Assembly: GCF_030247195.1 (NCBI RefSeq)
Contig: NC_080671.1
Location: 66,463,412 to 66,527,411 of the forward strand
Length of the DNA stretch: 64,000 bases
Reading direction: 5' to 3'
DNA from: Topomyia yanbarensis
Lineage: Eukaryota > Arthropoda > Insecta > Diptera > Culicidae
Shown here: positions 52,982-63,954 of the stretch, piece by piece
Numbering within the stretch: position 1 is the first letter of the stretch
How the letters are laid out: every line of letters starts with the position of its first letter
Notes under the pieces: model-generated
Database searches by the model: none
Seen by the model: the letters and a program-made list of their open reading frames with translations, nothing else
What the model was told of the DNA's origin: nothing
Position numbers and translations under genes: made by a program

Positions 52982-54276
52982 AAAGGGCGAACACGAAATT
53001 ATTGCGACACATTTAACAGGGCATAACTTCTTTACCACTGGATAAAAATCAACCGAATTTTGCACACTTTCTCATTGATGTGTATTGTTTACATGCTGTC
53101 AAACTCGAAGTCGTGTTTTTTGATTCAACGAAAATGAAGGTGAACCAACGCGAGTCGAGAAAACAAATTCTTTCCAAACACCTGGAATTTCCTGACCTGT
53201 CGCACCGGCAGTTGGGAAAAATGTTGAACATTCACCATTCAACCGTCTCCAGAGTGTTGAAGCGGTTCCAGGAGCGGTTGACGTTGGACCACGGCAAAGG
53301 AGCTGGAAGAAAACCGGGACCGGAGAACAAAAAGACGGAGGGAAAGGTGAAGTGGATGATTAAAGCAAATCCCAACGTCTCAAGCCGTGATTTGGCTAAA
53401 AAGATCGGCATGTCGCAGAGCTACGTCCAGAATGCAAAGAAGAGAGCTGGACTACATACATACAAGGTACAGAACTTCCCAAACCGCGATGAGCGGCAAC
53501 AATCGACTGCCAAAACTAGGGCACGGAAGCTCTACGACAAGATTCTGACAAAATATGGCTGCTGTGTGATGGACGACGAAACGTATATAAAAGCTGATTT
53601 TAAGCAAATTCCGGGGTTGGAGTTTTTCACCGGCAAGAGCAAGTTCTATGTGGACGACAAATTCAAGAAGAAAATATCGAAGTTCGCCTCCAAATATTTC
53701 ATTTGGCAGGCCATCTGCTCTTGCGGACTGAGGAGTGAGCCTTTCGTGACAAAGGGCACAGTAAATGGCGAGATCTACAAATCTGAGTGCCTCGAGAAGC
53801 GCCTTTTGTCGTTCTTGCAGCAGCACGACGAAGCTCCGCTATTTTGGCCAGATTTGGCATCATGCCACTATTCTAAAAGTGTCCTGGAGTGGTATGAGGC
53901 CAATTCTGTCCATTTTGTTCCAAAGGACATGAATCCGCCAAACTGTCCGGAGCTGCGCCCGGTGGAGCAGTACTGGGCAATGATGAAGCGGGAACTTCGG
54001 AAGAGCAAGAAGACAGTCAAAGACGAGAAGGACATGTTAAGAAAATGGAAAAAAACTGGGAAACTGGTACCGGATGACACTGTAAAGACTTTGATGGAGG
54101 GCATCAAGCGAAAATACGTTCAATTTTACACTCAAGGCTCCATCGATTAACTTTTCTTTTGATTTTTGAAGTAAATATATGTATAAAACTACCCTAAAAT
54201 TTTTGTTTGATTTTAAACATTATAAGAAAATTGGCATGACATTTTCGGTGTCGCAATAATTTCGTGTTCGCCCTTT
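52982..54276 (+). mobile_element. Complete DD37E Tc1/mariner-superfamily transposon
   Basis: Perfect 29-bp terminal inverted repeats start AAAGGGCGAACACGAAATTA at 52982 and end as the complement at 54276. A TA lies at the left border; the right border reads TG, so the TA duplication is not intact if AAGGGCG is the true end. The 1.3-kb element has a single uninterrupted transposase and short non-coding ends. Perfect terminal repeats argue for a young insertion. It splits the LINE copy, whose C-terminal reading resumes at 54277. Confidence 0.92.
53134..54150 (+). CDS. DD37E transposase (ITmD37E type)
   Basis: 338 codons from the ATG at 53134 (MKVNQRES); an upstream in-frame ATG at 53080 would add 18 residues. 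The N-terminal half holds two helix-turn-helix DNA-binding units (DLSHRQLGKMLNIHHSTVSR and VSSRDLAKKIGMSQSYVQN) with a basic GRKPGP hinge between. The catalytic triad is visible: Asp in CVMDDETY, Asp in FWPDLASCHYS, and Glu in CPELRPVEQYWAMMK. I count 37 residues between the second Asp and that Glu, giving DD37E, a signature described from mosquito ITmD37E elements. The enzyme would cut at the inverted repeats and insert at TA. No stop or frameshift is present. A decayed relative is at 9740-10620. Confidence 0.93.
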   Translation: MKVNQRESRKQILSKHLEFPDLSHRQLGKMLNIHHSTVSRVLKRFQERLTLDHGKGAGRKPGPENKKTEGKVKWMIKANPNVSSRDLAKKIGMSQSYVQNAKKRAGLHTYKVQNFPNRDERQQSTAKTRARKLYDKILTKYGCCVMDDETYIKADFKQIPGLEFFTGKSKFYVDDKFKKKISKFASKYFIWQAICSCGLRSEPFVTKGTVNGEIYKSECLEKRLLSFLQQHDEAPLFWPDLASCHYSKSVLEWYEANSVHFVPKDMNPPNCPELRPVEQYWAMMKRELRKSKKTVKDEKDMLRKWKKTGKLVPDDTVKTLMEGIKRKYVQFYTQGSID

Positions 54277-54545
54277 GGGGAGCTAAAACTCAAGAATATG
54301 TTGTGGTTCTTAACCCACTGTGGTAAAGCGCTATAGAATTCATCAGTAGGGTTTATTATTCCTTCGGGAATGAAGAATACAGGATATTTATTGTATTGTG
54401 TGGTGATCGCATGATGTCATTTTTCATTTCCCTTCCTTTTTCTTCCACCTTCTTTTCTCTTCCCACCAAGAAAGTAATGAGACGACATGACAAGGCACAA
54501 ATCTCCGAATACCATGGGAAATGTGCCAATCGAGCTGATATAGTC
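54277..54545 (+). pseudogene. 3' end of the LINE interrupted by the DD37E element
   Basis: The reading FGELKLKNMLWFLTHCGKAL follows directly on the LINE sequence left of the transposon and ends in a stop. A 3' UTR with CTTTTTCTTCCACCTTC and GACATGACAAGGCACAAATC phrases follows. The equivalent 3' end on the minus strand is near 20100-20240. Confidence 0.7.
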
Positions 54546-54569
54546 TGATTCCTGAGGTTTTCAGGTTAT

Positions 54570-55340
54570 CGAGATATATTAGGTCATTTGTGAAAAAACC
54601 CCTTTAATAAAAGTTGTTCTAATATTAATGTTTTAGATAACTCTTACAATTGTTTGACCTGCTGCAAAGCTATTTGGAAAAATGAAATAGACATTTTTCT
54701 TCATGGTATGAGTCTCTAAAATGCACTATAAAAAGTTATATTGAGGAAAATTTGATTTGATGAAATTTCACAATTATTGTACAATATTTCGAAATGATGA
54801 GAGCTTTCAACTTTTTTAACAAAGTTTTTGCTTATATCATTCTCAACAACTTTACTGAGAAACTAAGTTTCTAAATAATGGTTTTTGAAGACTTGATTCT
54901 CCATTATTACTTTTGGAAGGATTAATCACCAAAATATGTCTTTTATTGAAAAGATGCGCTGCATCATATTATAAAACTTTCTAGAAGACACTAAACCCCA
55001 TAGTTGAAGGTTTTGTAATGGTGTGATATTGACCGCAAGACTGTTTTTGAAATTTATTTCAGTATCCTTGAGTTTCAACGTGCATAACTTGAAAACGCGA
55101 CCAATCTAATTACGCCAATCAACTCAGCGCTCAAATGTACACCAAAAATAATCACTTACGGCACTGTTTTTTATTTTGTTTAATTTTCAATCCCACTGCA
55201 GGTTATTCTTATTGTCGATAATACAAAAAATCTTCAAATGTCCATTAATCCGATCCTGACGCATTAGAGACAAACTGAAGCGCAATTTTTCACCACTTTC
55301 CGAAAAACAAGTTGGTTTCTTGTCGAACATTGTTGTTACA
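54570..55340. repeat. Right arm of the long inverted repeat
   Basis: Complement of the left arm at 50860-51350; the innermost part (to about 54730) has no left counterpart that I could align. No coding content. Confidence 0.65.
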
Positions 55341-56748
55341 CAAGTAGGATATATATATTTTAATTTTTCTTCAGCCGGTTGCGAGGTGTGATATGAACTA
55401 TCACACTACGGCTCTGATTCTTGACGTACAACAGGCCCTGATGTCCGTGCAAAATTTCACATATGATAATAACATGGTTTTAATAAGCCGCGATTATAAT
55501 GTCGAGTTGTGGGTGATTTCATCACCTTTTTTCTATGACTAACACGAAAAGTAGATTGCAGAATTCTTTGTTCATTCGATTCGATGTCCAATTAAATTAA
55601 GCGTGCAGCAATATTTTTTTTACAATATTTCGCACATGACACGTATTGGATTTGCTTCATAAACAGATTTTCAGGAATTTTATTCAAATGTTATACATAC
55701 CTACGCTAGTTTTTCTGAACGCGATTGCATTTCTCAGGCGTGACAAAATACTTCATTAGGGGAACGTGGAGTATAGCCGTCATCATATAAAGTGTGGCTA
55801 GCAGTTCCTTCGAACAATTCCGTTCGCACAACAGGTCTTCAAATAGTCATTAGAACAGGATATAATTAATTGTCTAGTATACCCCCAACAATTCTTATAC
55901 CATGGTCGGAATGAAAAATAAATGACAATAGTATAGGGATTGAGCTATCTGAAAAATTAGGTGAAAGTGAAATTACAGTGAATATAGAAAGTGAAATTTC
56001 AGTGAATATAGTGAAATTTCAGTGAATATAGTATTAAGTCGCTAGCGAACATATTTCCAATATTAATATTCACTTGACAAACATATTTCAAGCAAGATAT
56101 AATATTTAATCCAGTAGGCCAGAAAATTTGATTGGCAATTTTCACTGATTCATAGCATATTGGAAATAAGAATTCCAGAATAAAAGTTGTCCATAGTTAC
56201 TCCAACAGTTCCATATTGTAGAATTACAACTAAACATTATCAACAACCTTAATGTGGCGGCCATGCCCTGCCTTCCTCTATATTGTCCATTCTTACACCC
56301 CATTCCTGAACATTCCGTAGCTGTTGTTATAGAATGGCGTATGTTTCCGTCCGCTATTTTACACAACCATTAATGAGGTAGCAATTGCTTTTCCAGAAGG
56401 CATCAACGTCTAGGTTTAGCCAGTAAACAGTTCAGTAACTGTAGGCTTCCTGGAAGTATTTCTTCGACAAACTGTGTTGCCCTAGTGATATAGTCTGATG
56501 ACTTGTAGCGATAAGCACGTGCTGGATAATAAATAACAATTTTATATGGCGATAAAGTCACGTTGGAAATCCGGTGGTGCTCTCTTACCACTCCACGCCT
56601 CTGGCATAACGACAAGTGTAACACTGATTTTTAAGAGAATGGGAATGTTTTTACTAAACAAAAATGTATTCAATTTAAGACAAAGAAGTGTCATGCATAA
56701 ATTTAACAACACTTCAAGTGGTCAATATTATTAAATTCAAGTGCTTAC
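55341..56748. other. Intronic, nothing coding
   Basis: A short tandem repeat (GTGAAATTTCAGTGAATATA, about three copies, 55966-56032) is present. No exon is recognised before the VKR donor at 56748. Confidence 0.5.
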
Positions 56749-56847
56749 CTCTAGCTTGAACGCCTCGCACATTATCACCTGAGCCACCTTGTCATCGACA
56801 TCGGCAATGATGATTCGGGCATTTTTCGATTTCAAATCCAACAGGTA
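56749..56847 (-). CDS. VKR: Venus kinase receptor exon (VFT, 33 codons)
   Basis: Exactly 33 codons, phase 0 at both ends, flanked by acceptor TTTACAG (ending 56848) and donor GTAAGC (from 56748). It encodes YLLDLKSKNARIIIADVDD and KVAQVIMCEAFKLE. This is a beta-strand/helix unit of the Venus flytrap module, matching the 'ARIIIAD' strand seen in GABA-B-like ligand-binding domains. It joins upstream to MKR (exon 57236-56938) and downstream to MTAENGYIW across the giant intron. It is too short to be noticed as an open frame and is defined by splice sites and continuity. Confidence 0.92.
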
Positions 56848-56937
56848 CTGTAAATGAAATTAAGCAAACGGCAACGTTTTACTCGTGAAAACCCAGTACA
56901 TATGTGCAATAAACCATAAAAGGTTAATGAATCCTAC

Positions 56938-57236
56938 CCGCTTCATTTCAGTTTCGCCACGGTCGCGGGGAAATTTTTTGTTCGAAATTAGCTCAATGTC
57001 ATTCTCCTTGAGTAGTGTTTCCATGTGGGAAATGTATTCGGTTGATTTTTGGCCATCCTCCGTCAGAGCGGCAACTCTATTCCAGTTCAGTTGCTTCAAC
57101 AGCCGTGCGTATACGTGCTCATACTGTCTATTTTCACCAATCGTGCGAAAGAAGTACGGATAAGTTTCACGATCTGAAAGAAAGGCTCCCTCGGCGGAAT
57201 AGGAGATGACGGCCATTCGAAAGTGCTTGGAGACAC
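56938..57236 (-). CDS. VKR: Venus kinase receptor exon (VFT core)
   Basis: 299 nt. The acceptor GTCCCACAG ends at 57237; the first two nucleotides complete a Gly codon begun in the previous exon; the donor GTAGGA starts at 56937. It encodes VSKHFRMAVISYSAEGAFL, SDRETYPYFFRTIGEN and ...ETEMKR. The SYSAEG...LSDR...YPYFFRT pattern is the conserved ligand-pocket region of GABA-B-type Venus flytrap domains. The intron to the next exon is only 90 bp. Confidence 0.95.
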
Positions 57237-57297
57237 CTGTGGGACAAAGCCGATTAAATATAAAATAGGATAATGAAAAACACAAAGAATATCTCAC

Positions 57298-58475
57298 CTG
57301 CAATGGGTTCGACAGTGTCACTGCAAGCCGGCCCCAGAACTCCAATCATCCGTTCCTGTCTGATATAGTAATTGATGAAGGTTTTCATAACAGTATCTGC
57401 GCGACATTGGCCGTCGCTCTTGAGAATGATAAGTCGATGATTGGGTAAAATTGTGTTATTGAGATTAACCGCCTGCTGTGCCATTACGGCTGCCGGCATG
57501 ATGCCTAAATATGTTTTGCCGAGACCCGAAAGGGGAAAGATTCCTCCTATATAAATGTCTTCCTTAACCTCCCCCTTAGGTTTCCACTCGTGCCATCTTG
57601 TTTCGCTTGCCTTCAGCCATTCACAAGCTATTTGATTGTAACGTTTCGACACAGCATGTTCGTCATACTCCATAGTCGTTTCGTCCCTTGCTTGCAGGAT
57701 TTGTTCTTCGTATTTGTCGTACAAGTCTATTAGCGCGTGTATATCCTGTTTATCAAAATAAACTCTCAGCAAGGACTGGAGGGCATGCTGGGAGGTTTCG
57801 AACTCATGAGCGTGATATTTGAGCAATGGAGTCAACTCGTACTTGCAGCCGGTATTATTGCTTACTATAATGTCCTCACATCGCGGCATCGTTACCGACA
57901 CATATTCCACCGTTTTGCTGTCAATTACTTCCGATGGGGACCAGTGCAGAACCAAAAATTTCTTGGACATTTTCCGATCACCACCGTACTGTTTCATCAG
58001 GTAGTTTATGCCATGTTTAATTTTCCCACCTAGCCAGATAACTTTCAGTTGAAATTTGAGCTCATCGATATGCTTCACTATGAATTTAGTATCCTCGTAG
58101 TGCGGCGCCAGCACGAGAGCGCACTTTTTCCCTTGCGCACACTGTTCCGGCACGTACATACCGTCCCGATTGCAGTCAATGGAGCATCGTTTCTCTGACC
58201 ATTTTTTCAACTCATCCAGCACACTGTCCACTACCTCGAACTTTTTTATCAGCTCATAGTAGCTGCGGTCGTTTTGATTTTCCTGGAACATGGTGTATGG
58301 GTACATCTTGGGGAAGGCATCCTCCTTCCGGATCAGCGGTTTCGGTATGAACAATCCAAATCGACCCGGATGCGTAATGGCACCTGCTTCTTCGATTTCC
58401 GGCGGAATGATGTGGTAGTCCGATAGCATCCAAACTTCCAGATCAATCGTCGGCTCCGGCCAGCTGGTGCCGTCT
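57298..58475 (-). CDS. VKR: Venus kinase receptor, most upstream exon seen
   Basis: 1,178 nt and 392 codons, from an acceptor (CACATCACAG ending 58476) to a donor (GCAG|GTGAGAT at 57298/57297). Its first nucleotide completes a codon from an upstream exon, so the protein starts further 5'. About residues 1-290 form an N-terminal region (DLEVWMLSDYHIIP, GRFGLFIPKPLI, several Cys, ELTPLLKYHAHEFETSQHAL) that resembles a type 2 periplasmic-binding (OpuAC-like) fold; this is inference. The Venus flytrap module starts near residue 305 (DIYIGGIFPLSG) and continues through RMIGVLGPACSDTVEPIAG, whose Ser matches the ligand-binding Ser position of GABA-B-type domains. A sequon (NNT) is present. A 61-bp intron follows. 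Confidence 0.93.
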
Positions 58476-59379
58476 CTGTGATGTGAATAGAAATAGGGAA
58501 AGCTTAGGATGGTACCGCACATTAGAACGCTTGCGAAAAGAGAATCGAGTAATTGGTACCAATTTGGGGGGTGATTTATGACAAAGTTGTGTGAAAATTT
58601 AAGTATATGTGGAGACCACCCAAGTACAAGTAGGTTAACCGTACAGCTACTATTGAATTTTTTATTTCGGGTAACTAATAAAACAAAATGCTTCTATAAA
58701 ATTCATAGAATTGAGAAATTGCTTTCTCTTCAAATAGTGTACCTATAGCTTCATTGTCGCACTGTTTATATTATTACAAGATGTATCGAGCAAACTGTGT
58801 CGAGAAACCAATAATAATAATAATAATAATAAAGTACAGTTTATTAAACTTCAGAGTTCATTATTATCGCTATGATGATGTGTTTTACATAGCAAAGGGA
58901 AAGTATAATTAATAACAGCTAATTTGACGTTATTTGTGCAGAAAAGTTAACATAAAAATGCTTCCAACCAATATTCAAACTTCTAACAAAAAGATTTACT
59001 ATATGCTAGAGAATTATCTTAAGTCACGGCAATAGGTTGAATATAATGTTTCAAAACGCCCACAACTTTTAAAAATGTTATTTCGTAAAAAAAACGTGCT
59101 CGTTTCACTACATTTGTTTTTGCACAGCGAGAAATACGAGTCCTCTTCGAGCTGTGGTGCTCTGCGACGCTCCAAGGACGTGGTGCGGATTTTGTCCGCA
59201 CCCAAGTAACAATTGAAGTTTTATAGCATGCCAAAAGTGAAATCTAGGTTTTATGATTGGCGTTAAAATTATTATAAAATTTTAAATGTAGCTAGGGCAT
59301 TGTATCTTTTACAAAGGTTGGAACTAAGCGATAACGTTGATATTGACACTTTAAATATTCTTCAAGCGAATCAGCAATT
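58476..59379. other. VKR upstream intron, no exon recognised
   Basis: Contains an (ATA)n microsatellite at about 58809-58832. Open frames on the minus strand at 59014-59234 have no recognised domain. Confidence 0.5.
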
Positions 59380-59810
59380 AAAGATTGTTTTCTGTCAAAT
59401 CCAAGACACCACATAACACCACATAACACATAAGGCTTGTTGCATCAAATCAAAAAGTATGTTAGTGCAGATACCGGTGATACCAAGCGCATTAAGTTTC
59501 CTAAGCAAGACATCGGCCGCAAGGTTCCATAGTAGTGGTGACAGCACACCACCTTGAGGACATCCGCAGACGCTCAGTTTCCTTACATCTATTTGTCTTA
59601 ACGATGCGCACAGATGTCGGTTGCTGAGCAGTACGTGTATCTTGTTCGTGATATATGAAAGTATTCTATGACTTCGTGACTGCTTCCAAAATGGATTCGA
59701 TAGACACGTTGTCGAAAGCACCTTTAATATCAAGAAAAATTCGTAAACTTGATTGCTTTTGCGAAAAAGCTTTTTCAATGTTGCAGATAGCATTGTGTAA
59801 CAGAATCATA

Positions 59811-61246
59811 CACTGAAAACCATTCGATGAAGAAAATAACAAAACAATTTCTTGTTTTCCTAATTAGTTGATTTCAACAGAAAAATGAAAAACGTAACTA
59901 AATTTTCTCGTAATTTCGCGAGATTCTCAAATAATAGTTATTGAAAATTATTATTGATTTTGATTCAAGACGCACATCATAGGAAATGACAGCAAAGTAG
60001 CCAAGATGCACACCTTACTGAAATACATCAAGCTAGCGATAGCAACTATGTTCATACACGCTGGGAATAACGGTTATGCGCGTAGGGTTTTGTCTCAGCT
60101 TGGAAAGCTTGTTTTAGCCTGGACGCAACTACCTGAACCAGTACACACAAAAAACAGAAATTCAACTGACCTCATTTTGGTTTTACCTAGTTTTTCTTTA
60201 AAAACATTTCAATAAAGGGATAATTTTGATTGACATTTTTTTCAATTTATACTGAAAGTTGAAAGTATTGTCGAAAATTGTCAAAATCATTCTATTTCGG
60301 ATTTAGTCGATTATATAGTAAAATTTCAATTATTAACAAATGTAATATGCAATATGATAATTATTTTTCATCTTTTGTGATTCCAAACTAGATGTGGAAT
60401 AAGTATGAAGTTTTTTTGTAGTGCTGGCTGACTAAATAGAAAAAAATATACCTGTCATCTAAAATTGAAATCATCAATCAATTATTAACAATCCTTAAAA
60501 ACCTTTGGCTATTTCGTCTCATTTAAGAGTGCAGTTTATAAAAAGATAACATTATGAGAAACAAAACTGTATATTATATTTACCTGTTAATTACTGGCAT
60601 ACGGAGTATTTCAACAATTTAATTCCATACCTTCATCCGTCGGTCGATGAAACAAAACGTTTGATGATGATGATGATGATGATGGTCCCACCTCATACCC
60701 CCACAAAGGTGTGAGCTGAACGATTTATCTCAAAGATAATTAATATTTTGATTCATAACAAAACCAGTTAACAATAAAACGGACTGGTTCAATTTTCAGA
60801 CATAGCCTTTCCTTCAAAGGAACGTAACCAGATACATTTCGAATATTCCGCCAACAACCAGGGTCCACCAGGAAAATTTCCATACCGGGATTATGTTATC
60901 TTATGTTGTATTTTATGATGAAGCAGTTTAATTCAACAATGAGATGAGTTGAATTCCAGTCGTTTGTGTCTTGGCTGAAAACGTAGTGTAACGGCATATG
61001 CAATTGTGTCTGGACTAAAACAAGCGTTACAAGCGGAGACAAGCGTTTCAAGCTTTAGCTCAGGTAGGCTTTTTAAGTTTTGTGCTAGGCTGAAACGTTC
61101 GTGTCCAGACTGAAACTGACAGCATTGAACCAACAGCGTTGGATTATTGTTTTCAACAAAAATTTAGTTCACCCAAATATTAACTAGATGAAACCAAAAA
61201 CTCAACTATTTTTTTAGTTGAAATTGTGATGAATCGGTTTTCCGTG
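59811..61246. mobile_element. TA-flanked non-autonomous element with CAC(T/G)GAAAACC ends
   Basis: TA at 59809-59810 precedes CACTGAAAACCATTCGATG; the right end is GAATCGGTTTTCCGTG followed by TA at 61247-61248. It sits inside LINE coding sequence that continues on both sides, which fixes the borders. 1,436 bp, with no transposase. TA duplication suggests Tc1/mariner-type mobilisation. Confidence 0.72.
60662..60685. repeat. (GAT)n microsatellite
   Basis: Eight copies of a GAT/ATG trinucleotide, inside the TA-flanked element. Confidence 0.9.
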
Positions 61247-61686
61247 TAGTACATTCCCCCGCTGATATGTATGTTGCATTGCATGTAGCGTGTGCTCACT
61301 CAAGCTAACATCCTGAATATAGTGGTCGATTAAAAGTTCCACTGTTTTGAAAGGAAGGAGCTCAGACTGATCAGTCTAAAGCTCTTTGCCTCCTCATAAG
61401 TGACGCGGCCACCTTTGGGAATGAATTTCGTTGGTTTTTCCCACCACGCTAATGGAATGTATCCTGTTGTTAATTTATAGAAAACGTACTTCCTACAGAT
61501 ATGCTCTTTCTTAAGTCCAGTTTTTGGACATGAATTCTCCTCTGTGCAGCGAGTCAGTCAAAGTCCTCAGGACGAGCAATAAAAGTAATGGGATAATCAA
61601 TGGTGACCATTTTCATTGACCCCGTGCCCATTAAAAATCCCTAGCTCTCTACAGGGAGTCTCAGAATAGGTATCACCATCTCTTAC

Positions 61687-61884
61687 TTCCAGTCTGCTGT
61701 CCACATTTACCGTGCCAGTGCTATAAGCAAACGAAGCTATCGAAAAACAACAATCACGCCAAGCCAGTGCGAACAATAAAGCACCGTTACTTTTATCGTT
61801 TCGGTATCGATCGTTTATTTCATGATCGGTGAAGTTCATAAGCAAAATTCGAACAATCTTCGGTGCCATATAGTGGCCGTCCAT
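61687..61884 (-). CDS. Candidate upstream exon, unassigned
   Basis: From an ATG at 61884 the minus strand is open for 66 codons to a strong donor GGAA|GTAAGAG at 61687/61686. The frame contains KIVRILLMNFTDHEINDRYR and a hydrophobic stretch ALLFALAWRDCCFSIASFAY that could be a signal or membrane segment. Position and strand would suit a 5' VKR exon. However, it ends in phase 0, while the exon at 58475 needs two carried nucleotides, so a further exon between them would be required. It may belong to another gene or be chance. Confidence 0.25.
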
Positions 61885-63060
61885 TTTAAATGCTGCCTAA
61901 TCCGCTCTGGTGTTTGCGAAGTGGAACATTTATTAAAGGTGCAAATGCAGCTGAAACTTATCGAAGCCGTCGCACAGTGGTCTAAAATTGAAAAAGACGG
62001 TTTTAAGTGATTCCTGGTTTCCAGTTACGTTTTTGTGCTTTGGTGTCTTCGGAAAAGTTTTGTAGAATTTGTTTGCGTATATTTTGAAATAGACAGCTTA
62101 ATTCTCATTACGGTGTTATAACCACTTTTCAATCACTTTTTTTTATTAATCAATAAAAAAAAATTCTTCTGTTAAGGTTTATATAACCATAAACTTGGTG
62201 TAACTTTGCTTAAGAGATCATTCGTCTGTACAATTTTAAAGGCAAGATATAGTTGTGCGATTATATTTGCGCTCTAAATCTCATTTTTGAAATTTTCTTT
62301 GCTAGATCAGATTTAATCAATTAGAAGTCTTCTGGAAAATTTCAGATAGCGGTAAAGCGCGTAACATTCCTAAATACACCAATGCTGTTTAACGTAAAAT
62401 TTCGGAAATAAAATAATATTTCAGTAAAAAGATACGGTTTTCTTACAAAATTTTGTGCTAATTTTTAGATATGTTTTATAGTATAAGGTTGCATTTGGAA
62501 GTAAAACTGGAGCCCAACCTAGAAAGATTTGTGTTTGAGCTCAATCAACATACGCACGAGAGATAGATTTTCTTCCATCTCACCATCTTGGATTTATCAG
62601 GCAACATTATAAGTTATCAGTAGTTGGGGAAGCTTTTCAGAGCTGCCAGATACAGATATGCACAAAATACAAAGTTTAAATAGTTTTCTATCAAAACTTC
62701 TATTAAAAGAGATTTTGTTGAACACTCCCTACACCCGTTTTACTAATGCAAAATCGTCTGGCAGCTTTGGGGTTAACACTGTGCTGCTAACATACCGACA
62801 AAAATATTATTATATTGAGATTATGGGCGTTTTTTATGTAAAAATGGCTGAAGAACACGTGTAAAAACGCACTACTGCTTAAAACTAATATTTTTTCTAT
62901 ATTTCTTGAATCTCGCGTGAATAGAACTGGAGACATAATCAAAAGCAAATCAAGGATTCTGGCAATTTCTCAAAACGAGGGATGCTACCATGGCCCGATG
63001 GGTGATTCAATCGACATAAAAATTTGGATTTTTATATAATGGTCCTAGATGAACAACTCT
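61885..63060. other. Nothing recognised
   Basis: AT-rich, without coding evidence on either strand. Confidence 0.45.
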
Positions 63061-63293
63061 CGCGTGTTTTTTGAGAAGGGACAATAAGCATGCTGTCATA
63101 ATTCACTTTGAGAGGAAATTCCGGACAAACCGTAACTTGTCGAGAATTTAACATCCATTTTATGAAAGAGAAAAGTTTTCTCTTTCGTCTGTTGCTGCGA
63201 TTTATAGTCGGCTATTGATGTCTTGCCCAGAATTTCCTCTCAAAGTGAATTTTGACAGTATGCTTATTGGCCCTTCTCAAAAAAAACACGCAA
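63061..63293. mobile_element. Hairpin MITE with ~62-bp arms
   Basis: CGCGTGTTTTTTGAGAAGGG...AATTCACTTTGAGAGGAAATT on the left is repeated in inverted form at 63231-63293 with a few differences; about 108 bp of loop. No coding capacity. Confidence 0.75.
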
Positions 63294-63441
63294 GAATTCC
63301 TCCAAAATTGGTTAAAATCCTTGAATGTCGATTACACGTGCATTGATCATTTTGCGCGGAACAACCCATAGTGAGTGTTTTTGAATTCATTTATCAGTAT
63401 TCTTGGACTAAGTACGGGATTTTAAAACTGCATTTGCAAAA

Positions 63442-63690
63442 GTGTCCGATTTTTCAAAAAAAAGTTTTACAGTTAGAAGTAAGTACTTTGTCTGGCGCAC
63501 TTTGAAATGGTTCAAAGATACTGAAAATTTTAAAATTGTATGCTATGGAGGCGCTGCACGAACAGTAAGTGCAAATATGACGACTAAACGAGTGTGGAAG
63601 ATATTCATGCGTGACCACTGTCATATTTTTGAAAATTGTTTGCGTGTTGTTATAGCAAAGAAAGGCAATAGATTTGAACTAAATTAATGT
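63442..63690 (+). pseudogene. Mariner/Tc1-like transposase N-terminal remnant
   Basis: The reading KWFKDTENFKIVCYGGAAR and RTVSANMTTKRVWKIFMRD follows the usual pattern of a Tc1/mariner paired-type DNA-binding region (a lysine-rich helix, 'GxxRTV' hinge, then 'xKRVxxxI'). No catalytic domain follows. The match is by pattern only and the frame is short. Confidence 0.4.
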
Positions 63691-63954
63691 ATTTCTATAA
63701 CAGTTCTATAACAGTTGGCATCTATTCTGTGACAGCCATCAAACTTTGGCTCTAAACTATGAAGGACATTCCAATTTTGTTTTTCAAAGACTCCTTCAAC
63801 CGCAAATTTAGGGTATGTTCTGCCGACTATATTAGCCAAAGCTGTCGTCCTGCAATCTACACTGGAAAATCATTGGAAAGTTATAAGTTGACGTAATCAT
63901 TATGTAATCGAAATAGCAAGAAATCAAAACGAGTGCACTGAAACCCCATGTACA

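Larger units (their letters stand above)
59380..61500 (-). pseudogene. LOA-like LINE RT fragment, split
   Basis: Minus-strand reading from 61500 gives GYIPLAWWEKPTKFIPKGGR and VTYEEAKSFRLISLSSFL (RT start), through 61260 (ISGG). It resumes from 59800 (LSATLKKLFRKSNQVYEFF, LSNRHLCASLRQID, KLSVCGCPQGGVLSPLLWNL) and ends near 59380. The same segments occur in the plus-strand LINE at 52.0-52.35 kb. Stops and frameshifts are present. A TA-flanked element separates the halves. Confidence 0.78.

Noticed and set aside
59014..59234. Upstream VKR exon in the 59.0-59.2 kb frames
   Set aside because: No ectodomain-like sequence and no matching splice sites in the required phase.
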